DNA from: Ruminococcus difficilis
Lineage (GTDB): Bacteria; Bacillota_A; Clostridia; Oscillospirales; Acutalibacteraceae
Assembly (NCBI RefSeq): GCF_016680995.1
Contig: NZ_JAEQMG010000191.1
Location: forward strand, 1-17,368
Direction: 5' to 3'
Length of the DNA: 17,368 bases
Of the stretch, positions 1 to 6,866 are shown piece by piece (position 1 is the first letter of the stretch; each line of letters opens with the position of its first letter). Under the pieces are notes generated by a model. It worked only from the letters and a program-made list of their open reading frames with translations. It was not told the origin of the DNA and made no database searches. The translations under genes were made by a program, and so were the position numbers.

Positions 1-78
1 TCCGAAAATCGCAGTAAACGAAAAGGCAAGTATCAGCAAAGCAACAATGAAGAACACCGGCTTTGGAACTCTTTTCAT
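1..78 (-). CDS. secD: Protein translocase subunit SecD, N-terminal fragment (cut by contig end)
   Basis: Only the first 26 codons are present, running off the left edge. The peptide starts MKRVPKPVFFIV and continues as one hydrophobic segment (about residues 8-25), which matches the first transmembrane helix of clostridial SecD proteins; SecD with SecF helps the Sec translocase pull exported proteins across the membrane. The start is fixed by a GGAGG ribosome site at 89-93, ten bases upstream of the ATG. The call rests on a short but characteristic N-terminus and cannot be confirmed without the rest of the gene. It is the first gene after its own promoter, so it probably heads a secD-secF operon lying outside the window. 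Confidence 0.62.
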   Translation of the reverse strand, partial: MKRVPKPVFFIVALLILAFSFTAIFG

Positions 79-104
79 GCCTTTTGAACCTCCGTAATAT
101 AATT

Positions 105-161
105 GTCTGTAAGAAAAAAACAACCCTGTTACGGGCGCAGACTTACAGACGTAACAGAGTT
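105..161 (-). promoter_or_regulatory. secD leader with two mutually exclusive hairpins (candidate attenuator or pseudoknot)
   Basis: Read on the minus strand, CTGTTACG (157-150) pairs with CGTAACAG (133-126), extendable to a 12-base stem with one mismatch (161-150 with 133-122), followed at once by a run of seven T (120-114): an intrinsic-terminator shape. The loop plus the last stem base contains GTCTGTAAG (150-142), a perfect nine-base complement of CTTACAGAC (113-105), which lies just past the T run. The two pairings compete, or could coexist as a pseudoknot. The structure sits between the promoter at 162-190 and the ribosome site at 89-93. The pairing is seen directly; a regulatory role is inferred. 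Confidence 0.5.
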
Positions 162-190
162 ATTATATGATTTTTTTGGCAAATTGTCAA
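162..190 (-). promoter_or_regulatory. Consensus vegetative promoter for secD
   Basis: On the minus strand TTGACA (190-185), a 17-base spacer and TATAAT (167-162) form a perfect sigma-A promoter. Transcription should begin near 155, inside the left arm of the leader hairpin. The AT-rich stretch 191-348 between this promoter and the terminator of the next gene shows no gene or other clear signal. Confidence 0.8.
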
Positions 191-348
191 TGGAAATGCA
201 AATATTTGATAAAAAAACTTTATCTTTAGCAGTATTGCATAAAATCATATCATAAAAATTGTAACATAAAATTTATCCGCCCTTATACTCCGCCGATTTG
301 TACAAAACGCGCTGAATAACACCCGAATCTATCGGCTCCAAAAGGAAA

Positions 349-374
349 ACCCGGCAGAATCGCTCCTGCCGGGT
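349..374 (-). terminator. Intrinsic terminator after the aspartate aminotransferase gene
   Basis: Nine-base perfect stem ACCCGGCAG (349-357) with CTGCCGGGT (366-374), eight-base loop, followed on the minus strand by TTTTCCTTTT. It lies 17 bases beyond the aminotransferase stop codon. Confidence 0.82.
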
Positions 375-390
375 CATAAAAACTAACTTA

Positions 391-1674
391 TCAGATTTTG
401 CCGAGCAGCTTCTCGCACGCCGCGAGCTTCGCGCAGGTGCAGAAAATATCCATGGCCTGCTCCAGCTCGTTGTTGGGCGGGAAGGTAGGCGCTATGCGGA
501 TATTGCTGTCGTGAGGGTCGTTGCCGAGCGGATATGTCGCGCCCGCTCCGGTGAGAACTACGCCCGCGTCGCGGCAGAGGTGTACAACGCGCTTCGCGGT
601 GCCCTCCATGACGTCTACGCTTACGAAGTAGCCGCCGTTGGGGTTGGTCCAGTTCGCGGTGCCTGTTGGCTTGAGCTCCTTGTCAAGCGTATTGAGCACG
701 ATGTCAAACTTGGGCTTTAGGATAGCCTTATGCTTTTCCATATGCTTAAGAACACCGTTAAAGTCGCCGAAGAACTTGACGTGACGGAGCATGTTGAGCT
801 TATCATAGCTGATGATCTCGTAGTTGTAACGCGCCGCAAACACCTTCATGTTGTTCGAGGAAGCCGCCATTGCAGCGACACCCGCGCCCGGGAAGGTGAT
901 TTTAGACGTCGAGCAGAACAGAACCGGCAGGTCAACGTTGCCTGTCTTTCTGCACTCGTCAACAATATTGAGCAGCTTGTCGGGTGTGTCGGTGATATCG
1001 TGAATGCAGTAGGCGTTATCCCACATAATGCGGAAATCCTTCGCCGCGGGCTTGAGGGATGCGAAACGTCTTACGGTTTCATCGCTGTAGGTAATGCCGT
1101 TGGGGTTTGAGTATTTCGGCACGCACCAGATACCCTTGATGCTCTCGTCGTTCGAAACAAGACGCTCAACGATGTCCATGTCGGGGCCGTTCTCGTTCAT
1201 GGGAACGGGAATCATCTCAAAGCCATAGTACTGGGTGATACCGAAATGTCTGTCGTAGCCGGGAACCGGACAGAGGAACTTTCTGTCGGGAACCTCATAC
1301 CAGGGCTTGCAGCCCTCGACAATCGGCTTTGTCATCATGCAGGAAATCGTGTCGAACATCATGTTCAGGCTGGAGTTGCCGCCGACCATAACGCTGTTTG
1401 AGGGCACGCCGAGAATCTCGCCGAAGAGCTTGCGGCACTCGTCGATACCGTGAAAGATACCGTAGTTTCTGCAGTCCATGCCATCCTCGCCGATGAAATC
1501 AGACTTGCTGTTCATCACGTCGAGCATTTTCAGCGAAAGGTCAAGCTGCTCCTTGCCGGGCTTTCCTCTTGCCATATTGAGCGAAAGACCCTTGCCTTTT
1601 TCGTCCTTATAGCGCTTTTTAAGAGCGGCGTATTCCTTTTCCAGCTCCTCGGAGCTGCACTTGAAGTATTCCAT
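391..1674 (-). CDS. Aspartate aminotransferase, type Ic-like (PLP-dependent, fold type I)
   Basis: A 427-residue PLP enzyme expected to exchange the amino group between aspartate and 2-oxoglutarate. The lysine that binds PLP is K258 in STSKIT; SNPNG (189-193) and WDNAY (218-222) hold the cofactor-binding Asn and Asp; R393 in NIRIAP is placed to bind the substrate carboxylate. The opening SLNMARGKPG (31-40) and overall pattern resemble the Corynebacterium AspT (type Ic) group rather than classical AspC. An open frame runs 153 codons further upstream, but that part crosses the upstream terminator and the end of cpsD. The ATG at 1674 has AAGGAGA eight bases before it and is the real start. It is a single-gene unit with its own terminator; the exact substrate is inferred. 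Confidence 0.87.
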   Translation of the reverse strand: MEYFKCSSEELEKEYAALKKRYKDEKGKGLSLNMARGKPGKEQLDLSLKMLDVMNSKSDFIGEDGMDCRNYGIFHGIDECRKLFGEILGVPSNSVMVGGNSSLNMMFDTISCMMTKPIVEGCKPWYEVPDRKFLCPVPGYDRHFGITQYYGFEMIPVPMNENGPDMDIVERLVSNDESIKGIWCVPKYSNPNGITYSDETVRRFASLKPAAKDFRIMWDNAYCIHDITDTPDKLLNIVDECRKTGNVDLPVLFCSTSKITFPGAGVAAMAASSNNMKVFAARYNYEIISYDKLNMLRHVKFFGDFNGVLKHMEKHKAILKPKFDIVLNTLDKELKPTGTANWTNPNGGYFVSVDVMEGTAKRVVHLCRDAGVVLTGAGATYPLGNDPHDSNIRIAPTFPPNNELEQAMDIFCTCAKLAACEKLLGKI

Positions 1675-1718
1675 TTCCCATATCTCCTTACGCAATTGTT
1701 CTTTTTGTAACCTTATAT

Positions 1719-1747
1719 ATTCTAATACAACGGCACCGAAAATGCAA
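1719..1747 (-). promoter_or_regulatory. Possible promoter for the aspartate aminotransferase gene
   Basis: TTGCAT (1747-1742), 17-base spacer, TAGAAT (1724-1719) on the minus strand. The -10 matches five of six consensus bases, the -35 only three. It is the best candidate between the cpsD terminator and the aminotransferase start. Confidence 0.4.
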
Positions 1748-1792
1748 GTCTTTTTTACAAATCCTGCAAATTCGTCAGTTTTATTAATAAAA

Positions 1793-1828
1793 AACAGGCT
1801 CACCTCGCGATTGCTTAGTGAGTCTGTT
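1793..1828 (-). terminator. Intrinsic terminator after cpsD
   Basis: Inverted repeat AACAGGCTCAC (1793-1803) and GTGAGTCTGTT (1818-1828), eleven base pairs with one mismatch, 14-base loop, followed on the minus strand by TTTTTTATT. It ends the cpsC-cpsD unit. Confidence 0.72.
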
Positions 1829-1882
1829 GAAATTGTTATTATAATATTATTCAGTTTTTCGGAAGCTGTACCATTCGTGCGG

Positions 1883-2611
1883 TTAATAGTACTGATAGTA
1901 ATAGTAACCTCTGCCGGCGCTTTTCTTATTCTGGGTGCAGCCGACCTTGATGAACCCGAGGATTTTTGTGTCGGCAAGCTTGATGCTCTCGAGCATCTTC
2001 TGGATATCGCCGTGGGTGGTGGAGCGTTCGCGGAGAACGACAACATAGCCCGCGACCCTGTCCTTGAGCAGAAGGGCATCGGCGACAACACCGATAGGCG
2101 GAGTATCGAAGATAATGTAATCGTACTCATCAATCAGACCCTTAACCAGCTTCTCAAAGCCGGGAGAACAGAGCAGCTCGGACGGGTTGGGCGGAATCGT
2201 GCCGGAGGGCAAAATATCGAGATTAGGAAGAACATCGTGCTTTACGGCGTCCTCAAAATCCGCCATTTTACCAATTATGTTCGAAAGTCCTACCGTATTC
2301 TCTACCTTAAAGATATTGTGCAGGTTCGGACGGCGCAGGTCGCAGTCAATCAGCAAAACCCTTCGCTCCATCTTTGAGAAGGAAATCGCGAGATTTGCCG
2401 AAACGGTACTTTTACCCTCGCCCTTTGCGTAGCTTGTTACAGCGAAAACCTTCTGATCCTCTGCGGAGAGAGAGAACATAATATTGGAACGGGCGCTTTT
2501 GTAGGACTCAACTATCGCGAATTTGCTCTTCTCTGAAATAGCATCAGCGGAGTTATAGTTCTTTTCGGTCTTTTTTTGATCCGGTTTTTTCAGTTTAATC
2601 TTCAGGGCCAT
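1883..2611 (-). CDS. cpsD: CpsD/CapB-family bacterial tyrosine kinase
   Basis: A 242-residue cytoplasmic ATPase of the BY-kinase family, which phosphorylates its own tyrosines and controls capsule or exopolysaccharide assembly. The three nucleotide motifs are present: Walker A GEGKST (64-69), Walker A' LLIDCDLRRP (86-95) and Walker B IIFDTPP (166-172). The C-terminus ends in the typical tyrosine cluster, six Tyr within residues 236-242, the autophosphorylation tail. As in other Firmicutes, kinase and membrane activator are separate proteins; the activator is encoded just upstream. The ATG is two bases after the cpsC stop and its GGAGGT ribosome site lies in the last cpsC codons, indicating translational coupling. 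No glycosyltransferase, flippase or polymerase gene is nearby. Confidence 0.9.
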   Translation of the reverse strand: MALKIKLKKPDQKKTEKNYNSADAISEKSKFAIVESYKSARSNIMFSLSAEDQKVFAVTSYAKGEGKSTVSANLAISFSKMERRVLLIDCDLRRPNLHNIFKVENTVGLSNIIGKMADFEDAVKHDVLPNLDILPSGTIPPNPSELLCSPGFEKLVKGLIDEYDYIIFDTPPIGVVADALLLKDRVAGYVVVLRERSTTHGDIQKMLESIKLADTKILGFIKVGCTQNKKSAGRGYYYYQYY

Positions 2612-2613
2612 GC

Positions 2614-3342
2614 TTACTTACCTCCCGTGTTAAAATCGGGAATCTCAGCGAATACAGGAATCTTGTAGATTTCCGAGAGATCCTCGTCTGACTTAATGGT
2701 GGTGTCAATCAGCTCAAGCAGAACCGAAATCAGGCAGGCAGCCACAAGTCCGACCGCAAAGCCGATGAGTGTATTTCTCATCTTGTTCGGCGAAATCGGC
2801 GATGAAGGAGCCTTGGCGGTGCGGATTATACCAAGCTGACCGTACATGAAGTTATCGTGGAAAACCTCATTGCACATATCGGAAATCTGATTTGCTACAT
2901 TGGCACACTTCTCGGGATCATCTCCCGTCACGTTTACGTTGATATAGAAGGTTCCTTCCACCGTTGAAAAGCTGACACTGCAGCCGTTGTACAGAGTGGT
3001 GATCTTGTCGGAGTTCTGGAACAGGGTGACGCAGATTTTCGCCAGAGTAGAGGAACCGCTGATATCTGAGTTAAAGATCTTCTGAGCGACTTCGTTGTTG
3101 CTCGAGTTTGAATCAGAGGTTCTCGAGGATTCTGTATCAGCCTTGTCGGCAGTATCGTCCGTAACTTCTTTTTTGTTGTAGTTCTGCACAAATATCATGG
3201 TTGACGAGGTGTACTGCGGGGTGATAAAGAAATATGTATAGAGGAATGTCAGTAAACCCGCTGCCAACGCAACAATCACGATAAAACGAATTCTGTGCAG
3301 GAGTACGCCTAAAATCTTTTGAATGGTTATATTTTTTGGCAT
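2614..3342 (-). CDS. cpsC: CpsC/Wzz-family polysaccharide co-polymerase, kinase activator
   Basis: A 242-residue membrane protein with a transmembrane segment near each end (about residues 17-38 and 190-212) and an extracellular loop between, the layout of the Wzz/CapA chain-length regulators. The Pro-rich APSSPISPNK just before the second segment is the family's P-box. The short cytoplasmic tail after it normally docks and activates the partner tyrosine kinase, encoded immediately downstream. The loop carries a low-complexity acidic and Ser/Asn-rich insert (about residues 60-85). The ATG is preceded by AAGGAG. It is first in a two-gene unit, with a promoter near 3416-3444 and a terminator after cpsD. 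Which polymer it controls is not shown. Confidence 0.85.
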   Translation of the reverse strand: MPKNITIQKILGVLLHRIRFIVIVALAAGLLTFLYTYFFITPQYTSSTMIFVQNYNKKEVTDDTADKADTESSRTSDSNSSNNEVAQKIFNSDISGSSTLAKICVTLFQNSDKITTLYNGCSVSFSTVEGTFYINVNVTGDDPEKCANVANQISDMCNEVFHDNFMYGQLGIIRTAKAPSSPISPNKMRNTLIGFAVGLVAACLISVLLELIDTTIKSDEDLSEIYKIPVFAEIPDFNTGGK

Positions 3343-3415
3343 TTCCTGTCTCCTTCTGCGTAAAGAATCTTATCGCATAATATTACACCTTAGAATTATA
3401 TATCATATAATCGGG

Positions 3416-3444
3416 ATTATGTTTCCATAAAAGAATTATTTCAA
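3416..3444 (-). promoter_or_regulatory. Vegetative promoter for cpsC-cpsD
   Basis: TTGAAA (3444-3439), 17-base spacer, CATAAT (3421-3416) on the minus strand, five of six matches in each box. It sits between the oadB terminator and cpsC, leaving a leader of about 65 bases in which no further structure was seen. Confidence 0.6.
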
Positions 3445-3460
3445 TCTATTAGCAGAAAAA

Positions 3461-3484
3461 TAAAGGAAGCAGAGGCTTCCTTTA
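3461..3484 (-). terminator. Intrinsic terminator after oadB
   Basis: Ten-base perfect stem TAAAGGAAGC (3461-3470) with GCTTCCTTTA (3475-3484), four-base loop, followed on the minus strand by TTTTTCT, ten bases past the oadB stop. A T-rich run also follows on the plus strand, but no plus-strand gene ends here. Confidence 0.85.
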
Positions 3485-3494
3485 GATTTTTTAT

Positions 3495-4727
3495 TTATCC
3501 GACAACATTCAGCAGTACGCCTGCGGCTACCGCCGAACCGATAACGCCCGCAACATTCGGACCCATTGCGTGCATAAGCAGGAAGTTTCCGGGATTCTCC
3601 TGCTGGCCGACCTTCTGCGATACACGCGCGGCCATTGGAACAGCGGAAACACCGGCGGAACCGATAAGAGGATTGATCTTGCCGCCTGTTAACTTGTACA
3701 TGATCTTGCCGAAGAGAACGCCGAAGGCTGTGCCCATACAGAATGCAATCAGACCGAGAGCGATGATCTTGAGGGTGTCGAGCTTGAGGAAGTTCGCGCC
3801 CGAAGCAGTCGCGCCGACTGTTGTGCCGAGGAAGATAGTGATAATATTCATCAGCTCGTTCTGAGCGGCCTTTGCGATTCTCTCAACCACGCCGGATTCC
3901 TTGAACAGATTGCCGAGCATCAGCATACCTACAAGAGGAGCGGCGTCGGGCAGGAATATCGCAATCAGGATTACAACGATGATCGGGAAAAGGATCTTCT
4001 CGAGCTTTGATACGGGACGGAGCTGCTCCATCACAACGCCTCTCTCCTTCTTTGTGGTGAGGAGCTTCATGATAGGCGGCTGAATGATGGGAACAAGCGC
4101 CATGTAGGAATACGCCGCAATCGCGATCGAACCGAGCAGATGCGGAGCGAGCTTTGTGGTAACATAAATCGCGGTCGGACCGTCAGCGCCGCCGATAATG
4201 CCGATAGCGCCCGCCTCAGCTTCGGTAAAGCCGAGGAAAATCGCGCCTGTGAAGGTAATGAAGATACCGATCTGAGCCGCAGCGCCGAGGATAAGGCTCT
4301 TGGGGTTGGCGATCAGCGGACCGAAGTCGGTCATACAGCCGATGCCGAGGAAGATGAGCGGTGGATAGATACCGAGCTTAACGCCCTGGTAGAGATAGTA
4401 GAGAAGACCGCCGTAGGTGGGATTCTCATAGTAAATCTTTCCGCCTATTTCCTGAACGACGTGACCTGTCGCGGCAGGGTCGTTGGCGCTCTGGATTTCA
4501 ACTAAGCTGATGTGCGGAGCCGCCATGATCTCGGGATAGAGATTGACGAGCAGCATACCGAAAGCGATGGGAAGCAGCAGAAGCGGTTCATACTGCTTTT
4601 TGATTGCGAGATAGAGCAGAAAGCACGAAATGCCGATCATTACGTAATTCTGCCAACCGAGGCTAACCAATCCTGAGCTTTCGTAAATGCCCCTGATGGC
4701 GTCAAGAAAACCTGTTAATATTTCCAT
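3495..4727 (-). CDS. oadB: Sodium-translocating decarboxylase, beta subunit (OadB/GcdB/MmdB family)
   Basis: A 410-residue, many-helix membrane protein: the subunit that couples decarboxylation of a biotin-bound carboxyl group to sodium export. Family hallmarks are GGADGPTAIY (179-188), whose Asp (D182) is a sodium/proton ligand in studied homologues, and the C-terminal segment FLLMHAMGPNVAGVIGSA with its conserved Asn and Ser. A hydrophilic loop (about residues 78-105) sits between the early helices. It lies 25 bases downstream of the gamma-subunit gene, in one unit with it. The ribosome site is weak (AAAGG), suggesting coupling. The substrate (oxaloacetate, glutaconyl-CoA or methylmalonyl-CoA) cannot be told from this subunit, so the symbol is only a family label. 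Confidence 0.9.
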   Translation of the reverse strand: MEILTGFLDAIRGIYESSGLVSLGWQNYVMIGISCFLLYLAIKKQYEPLLLLPIAFGMLLVNLYPEIMAAPHISLVEIQSANDPAATGHVVQEIGGKIYYENPTYGGLLYYLYQGVKLGIYPPLIFLGIGCMTDFGPLIANPKSLILGAAAQIGIFITFTGAIFLGFTEAEAGAIGIIGGADGPTAIYVTTKLAPHLLGSIAIAAYSYMALVPIIQPPIMKLLTTKKERGVVMEQLRPVSKLEKILFPIIVVILIAIFLPDAAPLVGMLMLGNLFKESGVVERIAKAAQNELMNIITIFLGTTVGATASGANFLKLDTLKIIALGLIAFCMGTAFGVLFGKIMYKLTGGKINPLIGSAGVSAVPMAARVSQKVGQQENPGNFLLMHAMGPNVAGVIGSAVAAGVLLNVVG

Positions 4728-4752
4728 AAACTAAACCGAACCTTTCCAAGCC

Positions 4753-5193
4753 TTAAAACGGGCGGGTATTGTCCAATACACCCGCGTTTGCCCACGCGGA
4801 TCTGCCGCCGGCCTTTTTGATGCTTTTGATTTTTGCCCTGCCCGATTTGCCGTACATAGTCGCGACAGCAGCCGCGATAACGGCGACAACCTCTTCGGGA
4901 ATGCCTTCCCCGGCAGGAAGCGCCTGTTTCACCTCAGCGGGCTTGGAAATCTCAGCCGTGACTTTTTTCTTTTCGGGAGGCGTTTGTTCCTTTTTCTTCT
5001 TTTTACTTCCGCCCGAGCCCTGCGCCTTTCCGACGATAAAGCTGTACAGCTTGATTACGCCGATGAGCAGGAGCAAAACCGAGAATACCACCACAAAGCC
5101 TGTGAGAATGACCTTTGCCGAGGCGATACCCTTTTCGGCGAGCGACAGCTCGGTCGCGGCAAACTGCGTTAACCCAATACCGTTAAGTACCAT
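4753..5193 (-). CDS. oadG: Sodium-pump decarboxylase, gamma subunit (OadG family)
   Basis: A 146-residue protein with one N-terminal transmembrane helix (about residues 27-55), a highly charged Gly/Lys linker and a C-terminal region (IPEEVVAVIAAAVATMYG, then ending NTRPF) typical of OadG-like subunits that hold the decarboxylase complex together at the membrane. The frame is open eleven codons further upstream, but the ATG at 5193 (MVLNGIG) has a GGAGG site seven bases before it and is preferred. First gene of a two-gene unit with oadB; promoter at 5231-5259. No biotin carrier or carboxyltransferase gene adjoins, so the soluble subunits must be encoded elsewhere. Confidence 0.82.
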   Translation of the reverse strand: MVLNGIGLTQFAATELSLAEKGIASAKVILTGFVVVFSVLLLLIGVIKLYSFIVGKAQGSGGSKKKKKEQTPPEKKKVTAEISKPAEVKQALPAGEGIPEEVVAVIAAAVATMYGKSGRAKIKSIKKAGGRSAWANAGVLDNTRPF

Positions 5194-5230
5194 AAAACAA
5201 CCTCCAAAATGTGAATTTGCATACATTGAT

Positions 5231-5259
5231 ATTATACTTTAATTCAGCATTTTTTTCAA
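5231..5259 (-). promoter_or_regulatory. Vegetative promoter for oadG-oadB
   Basis: TTGAAA (5259-5254), 17-base spacer, perfect TATAAT (5236-5231) on the minus strand. Predicted start near 5224 gives a leader of about 30 bases ending in GGAGG. Confidence 0.78.
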
Positions 5260-5333
5260 TAACAAATCAGCGCCGACATGTTTTTCGTCGATTTATATAA
5301 AAATCAATTCAGCTTACCAAATAATGCAAAAAA

Positions 5334-5359
5334 AATGCCAAAGCATCAGCCTTGGCATT
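5334..5359 (-). terminator. Intrinsic terminator after spoIVA
   Basis: Ten-base stem, 5334-5343 with 5350-5359, containing one G-U pair on the minus strand, with a six-base loop. A run of T follows on that strand. It begins 16 bases past the spoIVA stop. Confidence 0.82.
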
Positions 5360-5375
5360 GTCGTCAAATTGGTTT

Positions 5376-6854
5376 CTAAATTATTATGCAAATCAGTCCG
5401 TTGCAGCCGTCGTTGATGATTTTCTCAATCGTCTCCCCTATCTTCCGCCGCGCGTCTGACGGCATACGGCTCAGCTTGTTGTGCAGACCTTCGTTGACCA
5501 GCTCGTGGACGGACTTGCCGAAGATATTGCTCTCCCAGATTTTCTCGGGACTTTCCTCGAATTCCTTGAGCAGATATGACACAAGCTCCTCGCTCTGCTG
5601 CTCTGAGCCGACAATCGGCGTTACCTCCGTCTGTGTTTCAATGCGCATCAGGTGAATAGACGGCGCGCTCGCCTTAAGACGTATGCCGTACTTGCCGCTC
5701 TGCTTGATGATCTGCGGCTCGTCAAGGGACAGCTCGTCGATCGTCGGCATAACGATTCCGTAGCCGGTCTCCTTGACCTGCTCGTATGCCTGAGCGATTT
5801 TGTCGTATTCGCGCTGCTTTTCCGACAAGCGCTCCATACTCTCCATCAGATCACGCTCGTCGGAAACCTCAAGTCCGGTCTGCTCTGAAAGCACCTTGTA
5901 GAACAGCTCGGGTTTCAGCGAAACGGAAATACGCGCGCTTCCCGTTCCCAGATCGAGCGAATCGAGCTTTGCCTCCGAAATATGGCCGCAGTCTGAGATC
6001 TTTGAGAGCATATCCTGTATTTCGCGGATTTTTTCCATACCCTGAGCGGCGGAGCGAATGCACTCGAACACAGATGACTTGAGCCAGTGATCCTTTTCGA
6101 GCGAAATCAGCCAGCAAGGGATATCGACCTGTATCTCCTTCATCGGGAACTCAAAGAGCAGCTGCGCGAGGACGCGCTTTATCTCGTTTTCACTCAGCTC
6201 CATGCAGCTGACAGGCAGTACAGGCACCTGATAACGCGCGGAAAGCTCTTCCGAGAGCGCCTTCGCACGTTCTCCGTCGGGATTGGCAGAGTTGAGCAGA
6301 AGAATAAACGGCTTGTTTATCGCCTGAAGCTCCTCAACCACACGCCGCTCGCTATCCTCGTAATCCTCACGCGGGATCTCGCCGAAGGAGCCGTCGGCGG
6401 TAATGACAAGCCCGATTGTGGAATGATCGGTTATCACCTTTTTTGTTCCGATTTCCGCCGCCTCTTCAAACGGGATCTCTTCATCAGACCACGGAGTTTT
6501 CACCATGCGCGGCGAGTCCTCCTCGCTTTGTCCCAGAGCGGACGGCACAAGATAGCCGACGCAGTCGATCATTCGGACGCGGAACGCCGCGTTGTCGCCG
6601 AGATCGATCTCAACGGACTCCTCGGGGATAAACTTAGGCTCTGTCGTCATTATCGTCCTGCCCGCGGACGACTGCGGCAGCTCGTCAACCGCGCGGCGGT
6701 AGATATTCTCGTCGCGGATATTCGGCAGGACGAGCGAATCCATGAATCTCTTGATAAAGGTCGACTTTCCCGTGCGGACAGGGCCGACAACGCCGATGTA
6801 GACGTCGCCGTCGGTGCGCTGCGAAATATCTCTGTAAACGTTTCTGTCTTCCAT
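5376..6854 (-). CDS. spoIVA: Stage IV sporulation protein A, spore-coat base-layer ATPase
   Basis: A 492-residue protein, the same length as Bacillus subtilis SpoIVA. SpoIVA is made in the mother cell, is recruited to the forespore surface by SpoVM, and polymerises using ATP into the platform on which the coat is built. The Walker A motif GPVRTGKST places the lysine at K30, the sensor threonines at T70/T71 and the Walker B aspartate at D97 (MIDCVGY), all at the positions known in B. subtilis. TDHSTIG follows in the ATPase domain, and the C-terminus ends in GCNGLICIII. AAGGAGG seven bases before the ATG sets the start. It lies 12 bases downstream of sipL, in one operon, and ends at a strong terminator. 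No defect is visible. Confidence 0.97.
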   Translation of the reverse strand: MEDRNVYRDISQRTDGDVYIGVVGPVRTGKSTFIKRFMDSLVLPNIRDENIYRRAVDELPQSSAGRTIMTTEPKFIPEESVEIDLGDNAAFRVRMIDCVGYLVPSALGQSEEDSPRMVKTPWSDEEIPFEEAAEIGTKKVITDHSTIGLVITADGSFGEIPREDYEDSERRVVEELQAINKPFILLLNSANPDGERAKALSEELSARYQVPVLPVSCMELSENEIKRVLAQLLFEFPMKEIQVDIPCWLISLEKDHWLKSSVFECIRSAAQGMEKIREIQDMLSKISDCGHISEAKLDSLDLGTGSARISVSLKPELFYKVLSEQTGLEVSDERDLMESMERLSEKQREYDKIAQAYEQVKETGYGIVMPTIDELSLDEPQIIKQSGKYGIRLKASAPSIHLMRIETQTEVTPIVGSEQQSEELVSYLLKEFEESPEKIWESNIFGKSVHELVNEGLHNKLSRMPSDARRKIGETIEKIINDGCNGLICIII

Positions 6855-6866
6855 CGCTTTGCCTCC

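Noticed and set aside
191..348. A small gene or riboswitch in the longest gap near the left end
   Set aside because: The stretch is AT-rich and lies before the secD promoter start site; no frame with a ribosome site or stable fold was seen.
1675..2133. A 153-codon N-terminal extension of the aspartate aminotransferase
   Set aside because: The added part crosses a terminator and overlaps the end of cpsD, resembles no domain, and the ATG at 1674 has a good ribosome site and matches the family's usual start.
3345..3410. A structured regulatory leader before cpsC
   Set aside because: Only AT-rich sequence with alternative -10-like boxes; no convincing stem.
4769..5242. A 157-codon plus-strand frame opposite the gamma subunit gene
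   Set aside because: It is the direct complement-strand shadow of oadG, with no ribosome site and no recognisable domain.
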